Shown: positions 32,301-39,269 of the stretch, in pieces
Position numbering within the stretch: the first letter of the stretch is position 1
How the letters are laid out: each line of letters opens with the position of its first letter
Origin: Comamonas sp. lk
GTDB taxonomy: Bacteria; Pseudomonadota; Gammaproteobacteria; Burkholderiales; Burkholderiaceae_C
NCBI GenBank assembly: GCA_945860595.1
Contig: CAMAQV010000022.1
Span: 1-49,072 of the forward strand
DNA length: 49,072 nucleotides
Direction: 5' to 3'
Notes under the pieces: model-generated
Database searches by the model: none
Told to the model about the DNA's origin: nothing
What the model saw: the letters and a program-made list of their open reading frames with translations, nothing else
Translations under genes and position numbers: made by a program

Positions 32301-32903
32301 ATGACCCATCCATTCGCATCACGCCGCCGTTTCATGGGTCTGGGGCTGGCGGTCAGCGCAGCGCTTTTGGCCGCTTGCTCCGAGAAAAAGCTGGTCTTCA
32401 ATTCCATTGATATCAGCGGCGGCGAAATGGGTCAAGACTTCGCGATCAAGGACCACAACGGGCAGCTACGCAAGTTGGCGGATTTCACCGACAAGGTGGT
32501 CGTCGTATTTTTTGGCTACACCCAGTGCCCGGACGTCTGCCCGACCACCATGACCGAGTTGGTGGAGGTCAAACGTCTGCTGGGCAAGGACGGCGACCGG
32601 CTACAGGCCCTGTTCATCACCGTAGACCCCGAGCGCGATACGCCCGAGCTGCTCAAGGCCTATATGACCAATTTCGATCCCACATTTTTGGCGCTGTGCC
32701 CTACGCCTGCGCAACTGGCCGAGGTGGCAGCGAGCTTCAAGGTGTATTACAAAAAAGTCGGCGATGAGAAAAGCGCCACGTACACCATGGACCACTCTGC
32801 GGGCAGCTATGTGTTTGACCCTAAGGGTCATGCGCGACTTTTTGTGCGCTACGGTTTGGGTGCCCAGCCATTGGCCACCGATATCGCGCAACTACTGAGC
32901 TAG
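32301..32903 (+). CDS. SCO1/SenC family copper chaperone lipoprotein
   Basis: The 200-residue protein has a lipoprotein signal with lipobox LLAAC (Cys26) after a short RR-containing N-terminus. The thioredoxin-fold domain has the copper ligands C76 and C80 in YTQCPDVCPTTM and the later histidine in YTMDHSAGSYVFD near 165. Sco proteins carry copper to the CuA site of subunit II and keep its cysteines reduced. It is the last gene of the oxidase-assembly run; a GC-rich hairpin and the convergent rpoH follow. Confidence 0.94.
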   Translation: MTHPFASRRRFMGLGLAVSAALLAACSEKKLVFNSIDISGGEMGQDFAIKDHNGQLRKLADFTDKVVVVFFGYTQCPDVCPTTMTELVEVKRLLGKDGDRLQALFITVDPERDTPELLKAYMTNFDPTFLALCPTPAQLAEVAASFKVYYKKVGDEKSATYTMDHSAGSYVFDPKGHARLFVRYGLGAQPLATDIAQLLS

Positions 32904-32907
32904 GCCG

Positions 32908-32928
32908 AGCCGCGCTGCGCTCGCGGCT
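32908..32928. terminator. Hairpin between convergent sco and rpoH
   Basis: AGCCGCG (32908-32914) pairs with CGCGGCT (32922-32928) around a seven-base loop. It has no T-run on either side but sits in the 35-base gap between two convergent stop codons. Confidence 0.45.
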
Positions 32929-32938
32929 GTACGGGGGC

Positions 32939-33880
32939 TTACGCGTATTCGGCCAGCGCAGCTTTCATTTTTCTCATCGCCGCCACCTCGATCTGGCGGA
33001 TGCGCTCGGCGCTCACCCCGTATTGGGCCGCCAGCTCATGCAGCGTCATGCCGCCGGATCCGTCGTCGTTCACTTTGAGCCAACGTTCTTCGACGATGCG
33101 GCGGCTGCGTGCGTCCAGTACCTCCAGCGCAGCAGCAATGCCGTCTGAGGCCAGCACATCGCGGCGGTGTGCCTCCATGACTTCCAAGGGCTCGTGGCTG
33201 CTGTCGGTCAGATACGCAATCGGGCCAAATGCTTCTTCGCCATCGTCGCTGTTCATCGGGTCCAGCACCACGTCCCCTCCGGCCAAACGGCTTTCCATCT
33301 CCAGCACTTCCTCGGGCTTGACGCGCAGTTCCCGGGCCATCGTCGCGACCTGTGCTGGGCTGAGCGTGTCGCGGTGGGTCGCCAGGTCGGCCGCGGCGTC
33401 CTCGCCCTTGAAGCGCTGGCGCATGGAGCGCAGGTTGAAAAACAGCTTGCGCTGCGCCTTGGTCGTGGCGACCTTGACCATGCGCCAGTTCTTCAAAATG
33501 TATTCGTGGATTTCGGCCTTGATCCAATGCAAGGCGTAGCTCACCAGGCGCACGCCCTGGTCCGGGTCAAAGCGCTTGACCGCCTTCATCAGGCCCACAT
33601 TGCCTTCTTGGATCAGGTCGCCGTGGGGCAGGCCGTAGCCGATGTATTGGCGCGCCACCGACACCACCAGCCGCAGGTGCGAGAGCACCAACTTTCCCGC
33701 AGCTTCCAGATCGTTGTCATGGCGGAACTGGCGGGCAAAGCTTTGCTCCTCTTCCAGCGTGAGCATGGGCAGGCGGTTGGCGGCCGAAATATAGGCGTCC
33801 AGATTCCCCAGCGGGGGTACCAAAGCCCACGGGTTGGCAACCGAAGTACGGACTGCAGGGGTAGCTAAAGCGAATGTCAT
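32939..33880 (-). CDS. rpoH: RNA polymerase heat-shock sigma factor sigma-32
   Basis: The 313-residue sigma-70-family protein has region 2 (LVLSHLRLVVSVARQYIGYG, then DLIQEGNVGLMKAVKRFDP and the YALHWIKAEIHEYILKNW -10 recognition helix). The RpoH box QRKLFFNLR is near residues 143-151 and distinguishes sigma-32 from other sigma factors. Region 4 carries a helix-turn-helix (LHELAAQYGVSAERIRQIEV). It directs transcription of chaperone and protease genes on heat or misfolding stress. The ATG at 33878-33880 has AAGGAG seven bases upstream; a longer in-frame start would run into the operator. A perfect CIRCE element sits 31 bases upstream, so HrcA control is expected. The copper operon lies upstream on the same strand. 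Confidence 0.96.
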   Translation of the reverse strand: MTFALATPAVRTSVANPWALVPPLGNLDAYISAANRLPMLTLEEEQSFARQFRHDNDLEAAGKLVLSHLRLVVSVARQYIGYGLPHGDLIQEGNVGLMKAVKRFDPDQGVRLVSYALHWIKAEIHEYILKNWRMVKVATTKAQRKLFFNLRSMRQRFKGEDAAADLATHRDTLSPAQVATMARELRVKPEEVLEMESRLAGGDVVLDPMNSDDGEEAFGPIAYLTDSSHEPLEVMEAHRRDVLASDGIAAALEVLDARSRRIVEERWLKVNDDGSGGMTLHELAAQYGVSAERIRQIEVAAMRKMKAALAEYA

Positions 33881-33911
33881 GTTCGAACTCCTTGTTCGTA
33901 AGGACACAATA

Positions 33912-33938
33912 TTAGCACTCTCGAAAGGCGAGTGCTAA
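33912..33938 (-). promoter_or_regulatory. CIRCE operator (HrcA-binding site) upstream of rpoH
   Basis: TTAGCACTC (33912-33920), nine bases, then GAGTGCTAA (33930-33938): an exact match to the CIRCE inverted repeat. HrcA binds CIRCE and represses chaperone genes until heat or unfolded protein titrates it away from GroE. Only 31 bases separate it from the rpoH ATG. On the rpoH strand the CIRCE arms overlap a plausible promoter: TTAGCA (complement of 33933-33938), an 18-base spacer and TAATAT (complement of 33909-33914). Confidence 0.95.
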
Positions 33939-33981
33939 ACAAATCCCCGGATGTTTGCGCAAGATCAACCCGGGTTCATGC

Positions 33982-34353
33982 CTAATTTTTAGGCTCTATG
34001 CCGGTGACGACAAAAGCGCCCTCCGATTTTTCGGCGCTGAAGCGGATTTTGTCTCCCGGCTTGAGCTTGTCCAGCAGCGCCGGGTCGCGGACCTGGAAAA
34101 CCATGCTCATGGGCGGCATGTCCAGATTTTTGATTTCCCCATGCTTGATGGTCATCTTTTTGTTTTCCTTGTCGACCTTGCGGACTTCGCCGTTCGCCAT
34201 GTCAGCGCTTGTGGATGGCGTTTGTAATGGTGCCACGGCCTCGGTTTTGGCTGCATCTTTTTCCGCGGGCGCGCCGGTATGCGATCCCGCAAACGCGGGT
34301 GTTGTTGCCAACAGCAGCGCAGCAATAGTGAGAACAGATTGAGTGATTTTCAT
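33982..34353 (-). CDS. CusF-like periplasmic copper-binding protein
   Basis: The 123-residue protein has a Sec signal peptide (about 1-22, ending AFA) and a mature part with the CusF-type beta-barrel pattern. The pattern is GEVRKVDKENKKMTIKHGEI, NLDMPPMSMVFQVRDPALLD and LKPGDKIRFSAEK. The histidine of IKHGEI and the two methionines of MPPMSM are the expected Cu(I)/Ag(I) ligands. CusF shuttles copper to the CusCBA exporter or holds it in the periplasm. It is the last gene of the leftward copper operon, 43 bases upstream of the CIRCE element; no terminator lies between it and rpoH. Confidence 0.88.
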   Translation of the reverse strand: MKITQSVLTIAALLLATTPAFAGSHTGAPAEKDAAKTEAVAPLQTPSTSADMANGEVRKVDKENKKMTIKHGEIKNLDMPPMSMVFQVRDPALLDKLKPGDKIRFSAEKSEGAFVVTGIEPKN

Positions 34354-34397
34354 GGTGATTTTTTCAGCGTGCTAAGGGTGGAATGGAAGACCGGAAG

Positions 34398-34928
34398 TCA
34401 AGACGTGGCGCGGGATTTTTTTCCCGCTTTAGCCGGGTATGACTGAAAAATGCGCGAACTGCCGTCTGCGTTGACAAGCACCACATCAAAAGCATCACGC
34501 GCGCCCAGCATGTCGCCTTGCATTTCCATACCCGGCGAGCCCGCCGGCATGCCTGGCACGGCAAGCCCAATTGCGTCAGGCTTTTCACGCAGCAGGCGCT
34601 TCACGTCTTGCGCCGGAACATGGCCCTCAAGAACATAGCCGCCCGCTCGTGCGGTGTGGCAAGAGCCAAACTTGGCAGGAAGCCCGAGTTTTTGGCGAAC
34701 GGGTGCGGTATCGCTCACGTCGTTTGTGACGACCTGAAAGCCCGCATCACGCAAATGACTCACCCAGTCTTTGCAGCAACCACAACTGGGTGTTTTCCAG
34801 ACGGTGATCACTTTGCCCGGACTGCTGGTGTTGCCTAAATGTGGGTAAGCAAGCGCGGCTGCGCCCAGCGTTATCCCTAGCGCTTTAAGCGTGGTGCGGC
34901 GGGTCATGGTTTGGGTTGGTGCGTACAT
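34398..34928 (-). CDS. DUF411 metal-binding protein, TAT-type signal
   Basis: The 176-residue protein has an N-terminal twin-arginine-like signal (TMTRRTTLKALG). It carries the DUF411 core VWKTPSCGCCKDWVSHLRDA, KFGSCHTARAGGYVLEGHVP and GLAVPGMPAGSPGMEMQG. The C-G-C-C cluster, SCH and Met-rich loop suggest copper(I) binding. DUF411 proteins recur in copper-resistance operons. ATG at 34926-34928 has GGAG seven bases before it; an internal ATG at 34907 would still keep the RR motif. It lies 15 bases after the cupredoxin stop and 44 bases before the cusF-like start. Biochemical role not established. Confidence 0.85.
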   Translation of the reverse strand: MYAPTQTMTRRTTLKALGITLGAAALAYPHLGNTSSPGKVITVWKTPSCGCCKDWVSHLRDAGFQVVTNDVSDTAPVRQKLGLPAKFGSCHTARAGGYVLEGHVPAQDVKRLLREKPDAIGLAVPGMPAGSPGMEMQGDMLGARDAFDVVLVNADGSSRIFQSYPAKAGKKSRATS

Positions 34929-34943
34929 CACTGGACTCCAGAC

Positions 34944-35441
34944 TTAAGTTGCAAGCACGGTCACTTTGCCAACCATACCGGCGGTGTAGTGACCGGCCAT
35001 CAGACACGCAAAATCAAATGAGCCAGCTTGGTTAAAGTGCCAAACAATCTGCTCCGTTTTTCCAGGGCCAACATGCGCCATGTAGGGCTCATCGTGCTCC
35101 ATGGTCGGGAATTTCACCATCAACGCGGCGTGCTCATCGAGCTCCTTTTTCGTGCCCAACACGAATTCGTGCATCACTTTGCCCTTGTTTTTGATAACAA
35201 GCTTCACGGTTTCGCCTTGCTTAACAGCCAATTTGTCCGGGGTAAAACGCATGTTGTCGGTCATGGTGAATGTGACGGTGCGCTTGACCGCTTTGTCATC
35301 GCCAGCAATGCCCCAGGGTTTCTGCTCTTTTTTGGCAGGAGCTGTTTTTTCCGCGTGCGGCTCGTCACTGTGTGCAAAAACAGAGGAGGCGCTTGCTGCG
35401 CTGAGTGCGGAGGCGATGAGTAATGTGCGTCGTGTTGTCAT
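34944..35441 (-). CDS. Exported cupredoxin-family copper protein
   Basis: The 165-residue protein has a signal peptide (MTTRRTLLIASALSAASASS, cleaved near residue 23) and a plastocyanin/azurin-like domain. The domain has VMHEFVLG supplying a histidine, and later FDFACLMAGHYTAGMVG with Cys, His and Met of the type-1 copper loop. The acidic, His-containing mature N-terminus (HSDEPHAEK) may bind metal. Such proteins (CopI-like) are induced by copper and protect the periplasm, possibly by taking electrons or copper from the multicopper oxidase encoded next to it. AAAGG precedes the ATG at 35439-35441. Confidence 0.88.
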   Translation of the reverse strand: MTTRRTLLIASALSAASASSVFAHSDEPHAEKTAPAKKEQKPWGIAGDDKAVKRTVTFTMTDNMRFTPDKLAVKQGETVKLVIKNKGKVMHEFVLGTKKELDEHAALMVKFPTMEHDEPYMAHVGPGKTEQIVWHFNQAGSFDFACLMAGHYTAGMVGKVTVLAT

Positions 35442-35505
35442 AAGTTACCTTTGAGAGTGAAGAAATAAATAATGGTCTCAGGAGACATGCTTGAGTTTTT
35501 CAAAC

Positions 35506-36948
35506 TCAATGCTTCATGCCCTCATGCCCGCCGGCTGTACCGTTGTTACCCATCACTGGCTTGCGGACCTGCACTTCAATCTCCTTGGCTGGCATGTTTT
35601 GCGCTTTCATGCTGTGCCCGCCTTCGGAGGCAAAGCGTGCAGGGTCGGGCAGTGCACCCGTCCATTCATACGCCACAGTGCCCGGCGGATGCTGGTACCA
35701 ACCCGGGTCTGTGTAGTCGCCCGGTTTCTGGTCTTTGCGGACTTTGAGCATGCTGAACATGCCGCCCATCTCGACACTGCCAAACGGGCCTTCGCCGGTC
35801 ATCATCTTGGCGGTGTTGTCGGGCAGCGGCATGTCCATCTCCGCCATGTCGGCCATGCCGCGCTCGCCCATCACCATGTAATCGGGGATCACCTTGGTGA
35901 TTTTTTTCACGATGTCGCGGTGGTCAATACCTATAAAGGTCGGTACATCGTGGCCCATAGCGTTCATGGTGTGGTGGCTCTTGTGGCAATGAAACGCCCA
36001 GTCGCCTTCTTCGTCGGCCACAAAGTCAATTTGACGCATTTGCCCCACGGCGACATCCGTGGTCACTTCATACTGGCGTGACGTCTTGGGCGTTGGCCCA
36101 CCGTCAGTGCCCGTCACTAAAAACTCATGGCCATGTAAGTGAATCGGGTGGTTCGTCATGGTCAGATTGCCAAAGCGGATGCGCACCTTATCGTTTTTGC
36201 GTACGACTAAGGGGTCGATTCCGGGGAAGACGCGGCTGTTCCAGCTCCAGATGTTGAAGTCCAGCATGGTCATGATTTTGGGTGTGTACGCGCCGGGGTC
36301 AATGTCGTATGCATTGAGCAAAAACACAAAGTCCCTGTCTACTTCGTCGATTAAGGGGTGCGCTTCCTTGGGGTGGGTGATCCAAAAACCCATCATCCCC
36401 ATCGCCATTTGCGTCATTTCGTCGGCGTGCGGGTGGTACATAAAGGTGCCTGGGCGGCGGGCTTCAAATTCGTACACAAAGGTTTTACCCACGGGAATGG
36501 CGGGCTGGTTCAAGCCCGATACGCCGTCCATGCCGTTGGGCAGGCGCTGGCCGTGCCAATGAATACTGGTGTGCTCGGGCAACTTGTTCGTGACAAAAAT
36601 GCGTACCCGGTCGCCTTCCACCACTTCAATCGTCGGGCCCGGTGATTGGCCGTTGTAGCCCCACAAGTGGCCTTTGAAACCCGGTGCAAACTCGCGCACC
36701 ACCGGTTCGGCCACCAAATGGAACTCTTTGACGCCCTTGTTCATGCGCCAGGGCAGGGTCCATCCATTGAGGGTGACCACCGGGTTGTAGGGGCGGCCCG
36801 TGTTGGGCACTAAGGGGGCCATGGTGTCGGGCTTGGTTTGCATGACCGGTTCGGGCAGCGCAGCCATGGCAACGCGGCTGACCGCTGCGGCGGCAATGGC
36901 GCTACCGGCCAGCCCGGCGGCCTGGAAAAAATCACGGCGAGATGTCAT
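35506..36948 (-). CDS. TAT-exported multicopper oxidase with Met/His-rich tail
   Basis: The 480-residue protein has a twin-arginine signal (TSRRDFFQAAGLAG). Copper-ligand motifs include HWHG at 130-133, YHPHADE at 171-177, HPIHLHGHEF near 265 and HCHKSHHTMNAM near 320; together these provide ligands for the type 1 and trinuclear copper sites. A C-terminal extension of about 150 residues is rich in Met and His (MADMAEMDMPLP, a run of MGGMFSML, terminal GGHEGMKH) and probably binds Cu(I). Such enzymes oxidise Cu(I) to the less toxic Cu(II) in the periplasm. AGGAG lies before the ATG. It follows the TolC-family gene by 30 bases. Confidence 0.93.
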   Translation of the reverse strand: MTSRRDFFQAAGLAGSAIAAAAVSRVAMAALPEPVMQTKPDTMAPLVPNTGRPYNPVVTLNGWTLPWRMNKGVKEFHLVAEPVVREFAPGFKGHLWGYNGQSPGPTIEVVEGDRVRIFVTNKLPEHTSIHWHGQRLPNGMDGVSGLNQPAIPVGKTFVYEFEARRPGTFMYHPHADEMTQMAMGMMGFWITHPKEAHPLIDEVDRDFVFLLNAYDIDPGAYTPKIMTMLDFNIWSWNSRVFPGIDPLVVRKNDKVRIRFGNLTMTNHPIHLHGHEFLVTGTDGGPTPKTSRQYEVTTDVAVGQMRQIDFVADEEGDWAFHCHKSHHTMNAMGHDVPTFIGIDHRDIVKKITKVIPDYMVMGERGMADMAEMDMPLPDNTAKMMTGEGPFGSVEMGGMFSMLKVRKDQKPGDYTDPGWYQHPPGTVAYEWTGALPDPARFASEGGHSMKAQNMPAKEIEVQVRKPVMGNNGTAGGHEGMKH

Positions 36949-36978
36949 GCGCAGAACTCCTGGAGAAGTGGGGGTTTT

Positions 36979-38430
36979 TCAGTGGCCGGCATCGTTACCT
37001 CCGGTGCTTTTGCTGGCCATGGGTCCGCTGGCGCGCGATTCCAGCGGCTGGCCGATCAGCGTGGATTGCAAAGCTGCTTCGGCCAGCCAGAACTGCTCTT
37101 GCGCGGCAATCGCGGCCATCACGCTGGTCGTCTGGCTGCGGGTATCGGCCAGCAGTTCGAAGATGCCGATGATCATGCCGTTGTAGCGCAGCAGGTTTTC
37201 CTCAGCGATCAGCTGCTGCGTGGGCACGACATCGTCGCGGTAATGCGCAGCGATATCCCACGCGGTGCGGTAGGCCGAGTAGCTTTCGCGCAGGTGTGAC
37301 CCTGCCGCCCGTGCGCTGGATTCCAGACGTTGGGCGGCAGCCAGGGTGCGCGCGTTCATGGCGGCGCGCCGTTGGTCACCGGCGTCGAAGAGTGGCACGC
37401 GCACATCGAGCTGGTAACCGGTCCGCGCGGTAGTGGTCGCTGCCGCGTTATCGAATACCGTGTCGGCGCGCAAGCCCAGCTCCACATCGCCCAGGCTGTG
37501 GATGTTGTCCAAGCCTTGCGCCGCTGCTTGTACCTGCAGCGCGGCTTGCGCCAGGCGGATGTCCAAGCGTCCGTCCGTTGCACTTCGGGCAGCGGCTTGT
37601 GGCGTGATGGTTTGCTGGGGTAGGTCGGGAAGACGCGCGGGCAATTGCAGTGCTGCCGCCTGCGCATCGCGCAGGCCCAGCGCCCGCACCAGCGCCTCGC
37701 GCGCAACCCTGTCAGCATGCTGTGCGGTCGCTCGTTGGGTTGTGGCATCGGCGTAAAAAGCGTGCTGCCGCGCCCTTTGCAGCCGGGTGAAATTGCCCAC
37801 AGCCAGCATGCGCCGGGCCAGCTCGGCGCTGGCTTGGGCGCTCTCCTGCACCTGGATGGCATAGGCCAGGTTTTGCTGGGCTGCCACTGCGCGCACCCAG
37901 GCTTGCCGCACTTGCGTGACCTGCGTAACCACACTGGCCGCCGACAGCAGCTCCTGCCGCGCCAGCTCCGCATCAGCGGCTTTGCGGCGTTGGGGCAGAG
38001 TCAGCACATCCAACAAGCCAAAGGAAATGCTGCGACCGATTTCCAATTCGCTGCCTTGCACCAGCCGCTCCAAAGTGACAACCGGGTTAGCGATGCGCCC
38101 GCCCTGCGCGGCTTGTGCGGCGTCTGCCGCATGCTGGGCTAACAAGGCTTGTAGCGTCGGGCTGTTGACCAGGGCCAGGCGGACCGCGTTGTCGCGCGTC
38201 AGCGGTTGCGCCAGCAGCTCGGCTGCTGCACGCTCCATCGCCGCTTTCTGCGTCTCGCTGCGCACCAGCGTCAAGTCGCCCCGCGTGAACGCATTTACCT
38301 CTTGGTTGGTGCGCGCCAGCGACTGGTCAAAGTTCACGCTGCTGCAGGCAGCCAGTGACAGCAAGCAGCACAAGGCTGTCATCCGTGCCATGGGCCGCAG
38401 GGCATGTGGGGTGTGTCGCGCTGTGCTCAT
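36979..38430 (-). CDS. TolC-family outer-membrane efflux lipoprotein
   Basis: The 483-residue protein has a lipoprotein signal (ALCCLLSLAACSS, lipid-attached Cys) and two repeats of the OEP family rich in coiled-coil helices. Recognisable blocks include ANPVVTLERLVQGSELEIGR, ALVRALGLRDAQAAALQLP and DVRVPLFDAGDQRRAAMNAR. It would form the outer-membrane channel of a CusC/CzcC-type tripartite exporter. No RND pump or membrane-fusion gene lies in the window, so it must pair with one encoded elsewhere or act in another way. Start ATG at 38428-38430 overlaps the preceding gene's stop in ATGA; later Met codons before the lipobox are possible. Confidence 0.9.
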   Translation of the reverse strand: MSTARHTPHALRPMARMTALCCLLSLAACSSVNFDQSLARTNQEVNAFTRGDLTLVRSETQKAAMERAAAELLAQPLTRDNAVRLALVNSPTLQALLAQHAADAAQAAQGGRIANPVVTLERLVQGSELEIGRSISFGLLDVLTLPQRRKAADAELARQELLSAASVVTQVTQVRQAWVRAVAAQQNLAYAIQVQESAQASAELARRMLAVGNFTRLQRARQHAFYADATTQRATAQHADRVAREALVRALGLRDAQAAALQLPARLPDLPQQTITPQAAARSATDGRLDIRLAQAALQVQAAAQGLDNIHSLGDVELGLRADTVFDNAAATTTARTGYQLDVRVPLFDAGDQRRAAMNARTLAAAQRLESSARAAGSHLRESYSAYRTAWDIAAHYRDDVVPTQQLIAEENLLRYNGMIIGIFELLADTRSQTTSVMAAIAAQEQFWLAEAALQSTLIGQPLESRASGPMASKSTGGNDAGH

Positions 38431-38753
38431 GGTTTTGGTGCACCAGTCGGGCTTGTGGAGGGCTGCGGAGCCGGCGTGGTAGCAGCTGCATTGGCTGCGG
38501 CCGCCTCTTTGGCATAGGCCCGCCATCCGCCCACGTCGCGCACCGTGTCATTCGCTGCGCGCCAGGGCGTCATCTGCGGCTCAGTCATGGCCTGGTAGCC
38601 CTCAAAAACCGAGTGATAGACCGGTTCTTGCGCGGGGGGCAGCACTACAGCCTGTGCTTGCGCGTAACCGTGAAAGTGCGGGCTCAAACAGGCCAGTGCT
38701 ATGAGCCTTCGCAGCCGCTGGCAGTCAACGTTCAGAGAGAAAAATCTGTTCAT
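38427..38753 (-). CDS. Small exported protein of the copper operon, unknown function
   Basis: The 108-residue product starts MNRFFSLNVDCQRLRRLIAL. It has a basic, then hydrophobic signal-like start (to about AQA, residue 29). The mature segment contains EPVYHSVFEGYQAMTEPQ and PWRAANDTVRDVGGWRAYAK, followed by an Ala/Pro/Thr-rich tail. I do not recognise a named domain, though W-R-A-A-N-D-x-V-x-x-x-G-G-W resembles small proteins placed ahead of outer-membrane efflux genes. The gene is translationally coupled to the TolC-family gene (ATGA at 38427-38430). A periplasmic partner of that channel is plausible but unproven. Confidence 0.7.
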   Translation of the reverse strand: MNRFFSLNVDCQRLRRLIALACLSPHFHGYAQAQAVVLPPAQEPVYHSVFEGYQAMTEPQMTPWRAANDTVRDVGGWRAYAKEAAAANAAATTPAPQPSTSPTGAPKP

Positions 38754-38861
38754 ACCATCCTTAAAAAACGGAATGCCGCAGAGCCTCGTTGCGCACGTCA
38801 AGAGCGCGCACAGGGCGGGGATGTGTTGGGAAAGGCTGCGCGCAGCTTGCGCGCAGGACCG

Positions 38862-39269
38862 CTAGCTGCGGCTGCTTCGCGGCGGCGGGTCTGCTATGGG
38901 AGGGGTGTGGCTGCTGCGCGCCGGGGGCTGCAAGGCCACCCATGCCGATGGCGGTGGCTGAAGCGTAAACAAGGCCAGATTCTCCTGTACCAGCGCCGCA
39001 GTGCAGCAAGCGGCGCATTGGCTACAGCCATGCTGGGCGCCGCTGTGATCTGTGCCGGACTCCTGCACCGCTGCCGTATCACTGAACGGTTCGTAGCGGT
39101 GATTTGCGTGCCCATGCCCCATACCAGCAAGGTGTTCTGCTGGCGCGCTGACCGCTGCACGCGCCGGGCCCACTGACTCGGAGCAGCTGCGCCACGCCGA
39201 CGCGATGCCTTGCACCGGCAGACTAAGTGCCAATAGCAAGGTGATCAGCAGGCGGAACATCGACTTCAT
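38862..39269 (-). CDS. Cys/His-rich secreted protein of the copper operon
   Basis: The 135-residue protein has a signal peptide (MKSMFRLLITLLLALSLPVQ, cleaved near residue 24). The mature region holds histidines and methionine (GMGHGHANHRYEP, DHSGAQHG), then a compact cysteine cluster GCSQCAACC and a Pro/Ser/Arg-rich end. Similar small secreted proteins with C-x-x-C-x-x-C-C occur beside copper and heavy-metal efflux genes in Betaproteobacteria, suggesting metal binding; no function is established. Its ATG at 39267-39269 lies inside the 3' end of guanine deaminase (47-base overlap, same strand), which is unusual and might link the two operons. A 108-base gap separates it from the next copper gene. 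Confidence 0.7.
   Translation of the reverse strand: MKSMFRLLITLLLALSLPVQGIASAWRSCSESVGPARAAVSAPAEHLAGMGHGHANHRYEPFSDTAAVQESGTDHSGAQHGCSQCAACCTAALVQENLALFTLQPPPSAWVALQPPARSSHTPPIADPPPRSSRS

Noticed and set aside
36979..38430. Plus-strand open frames opposite the TolC-family gene (for example 37645-38142)
   Set aside because: Low-complexity antisense frames without family similarity or ribosome-binding sites.
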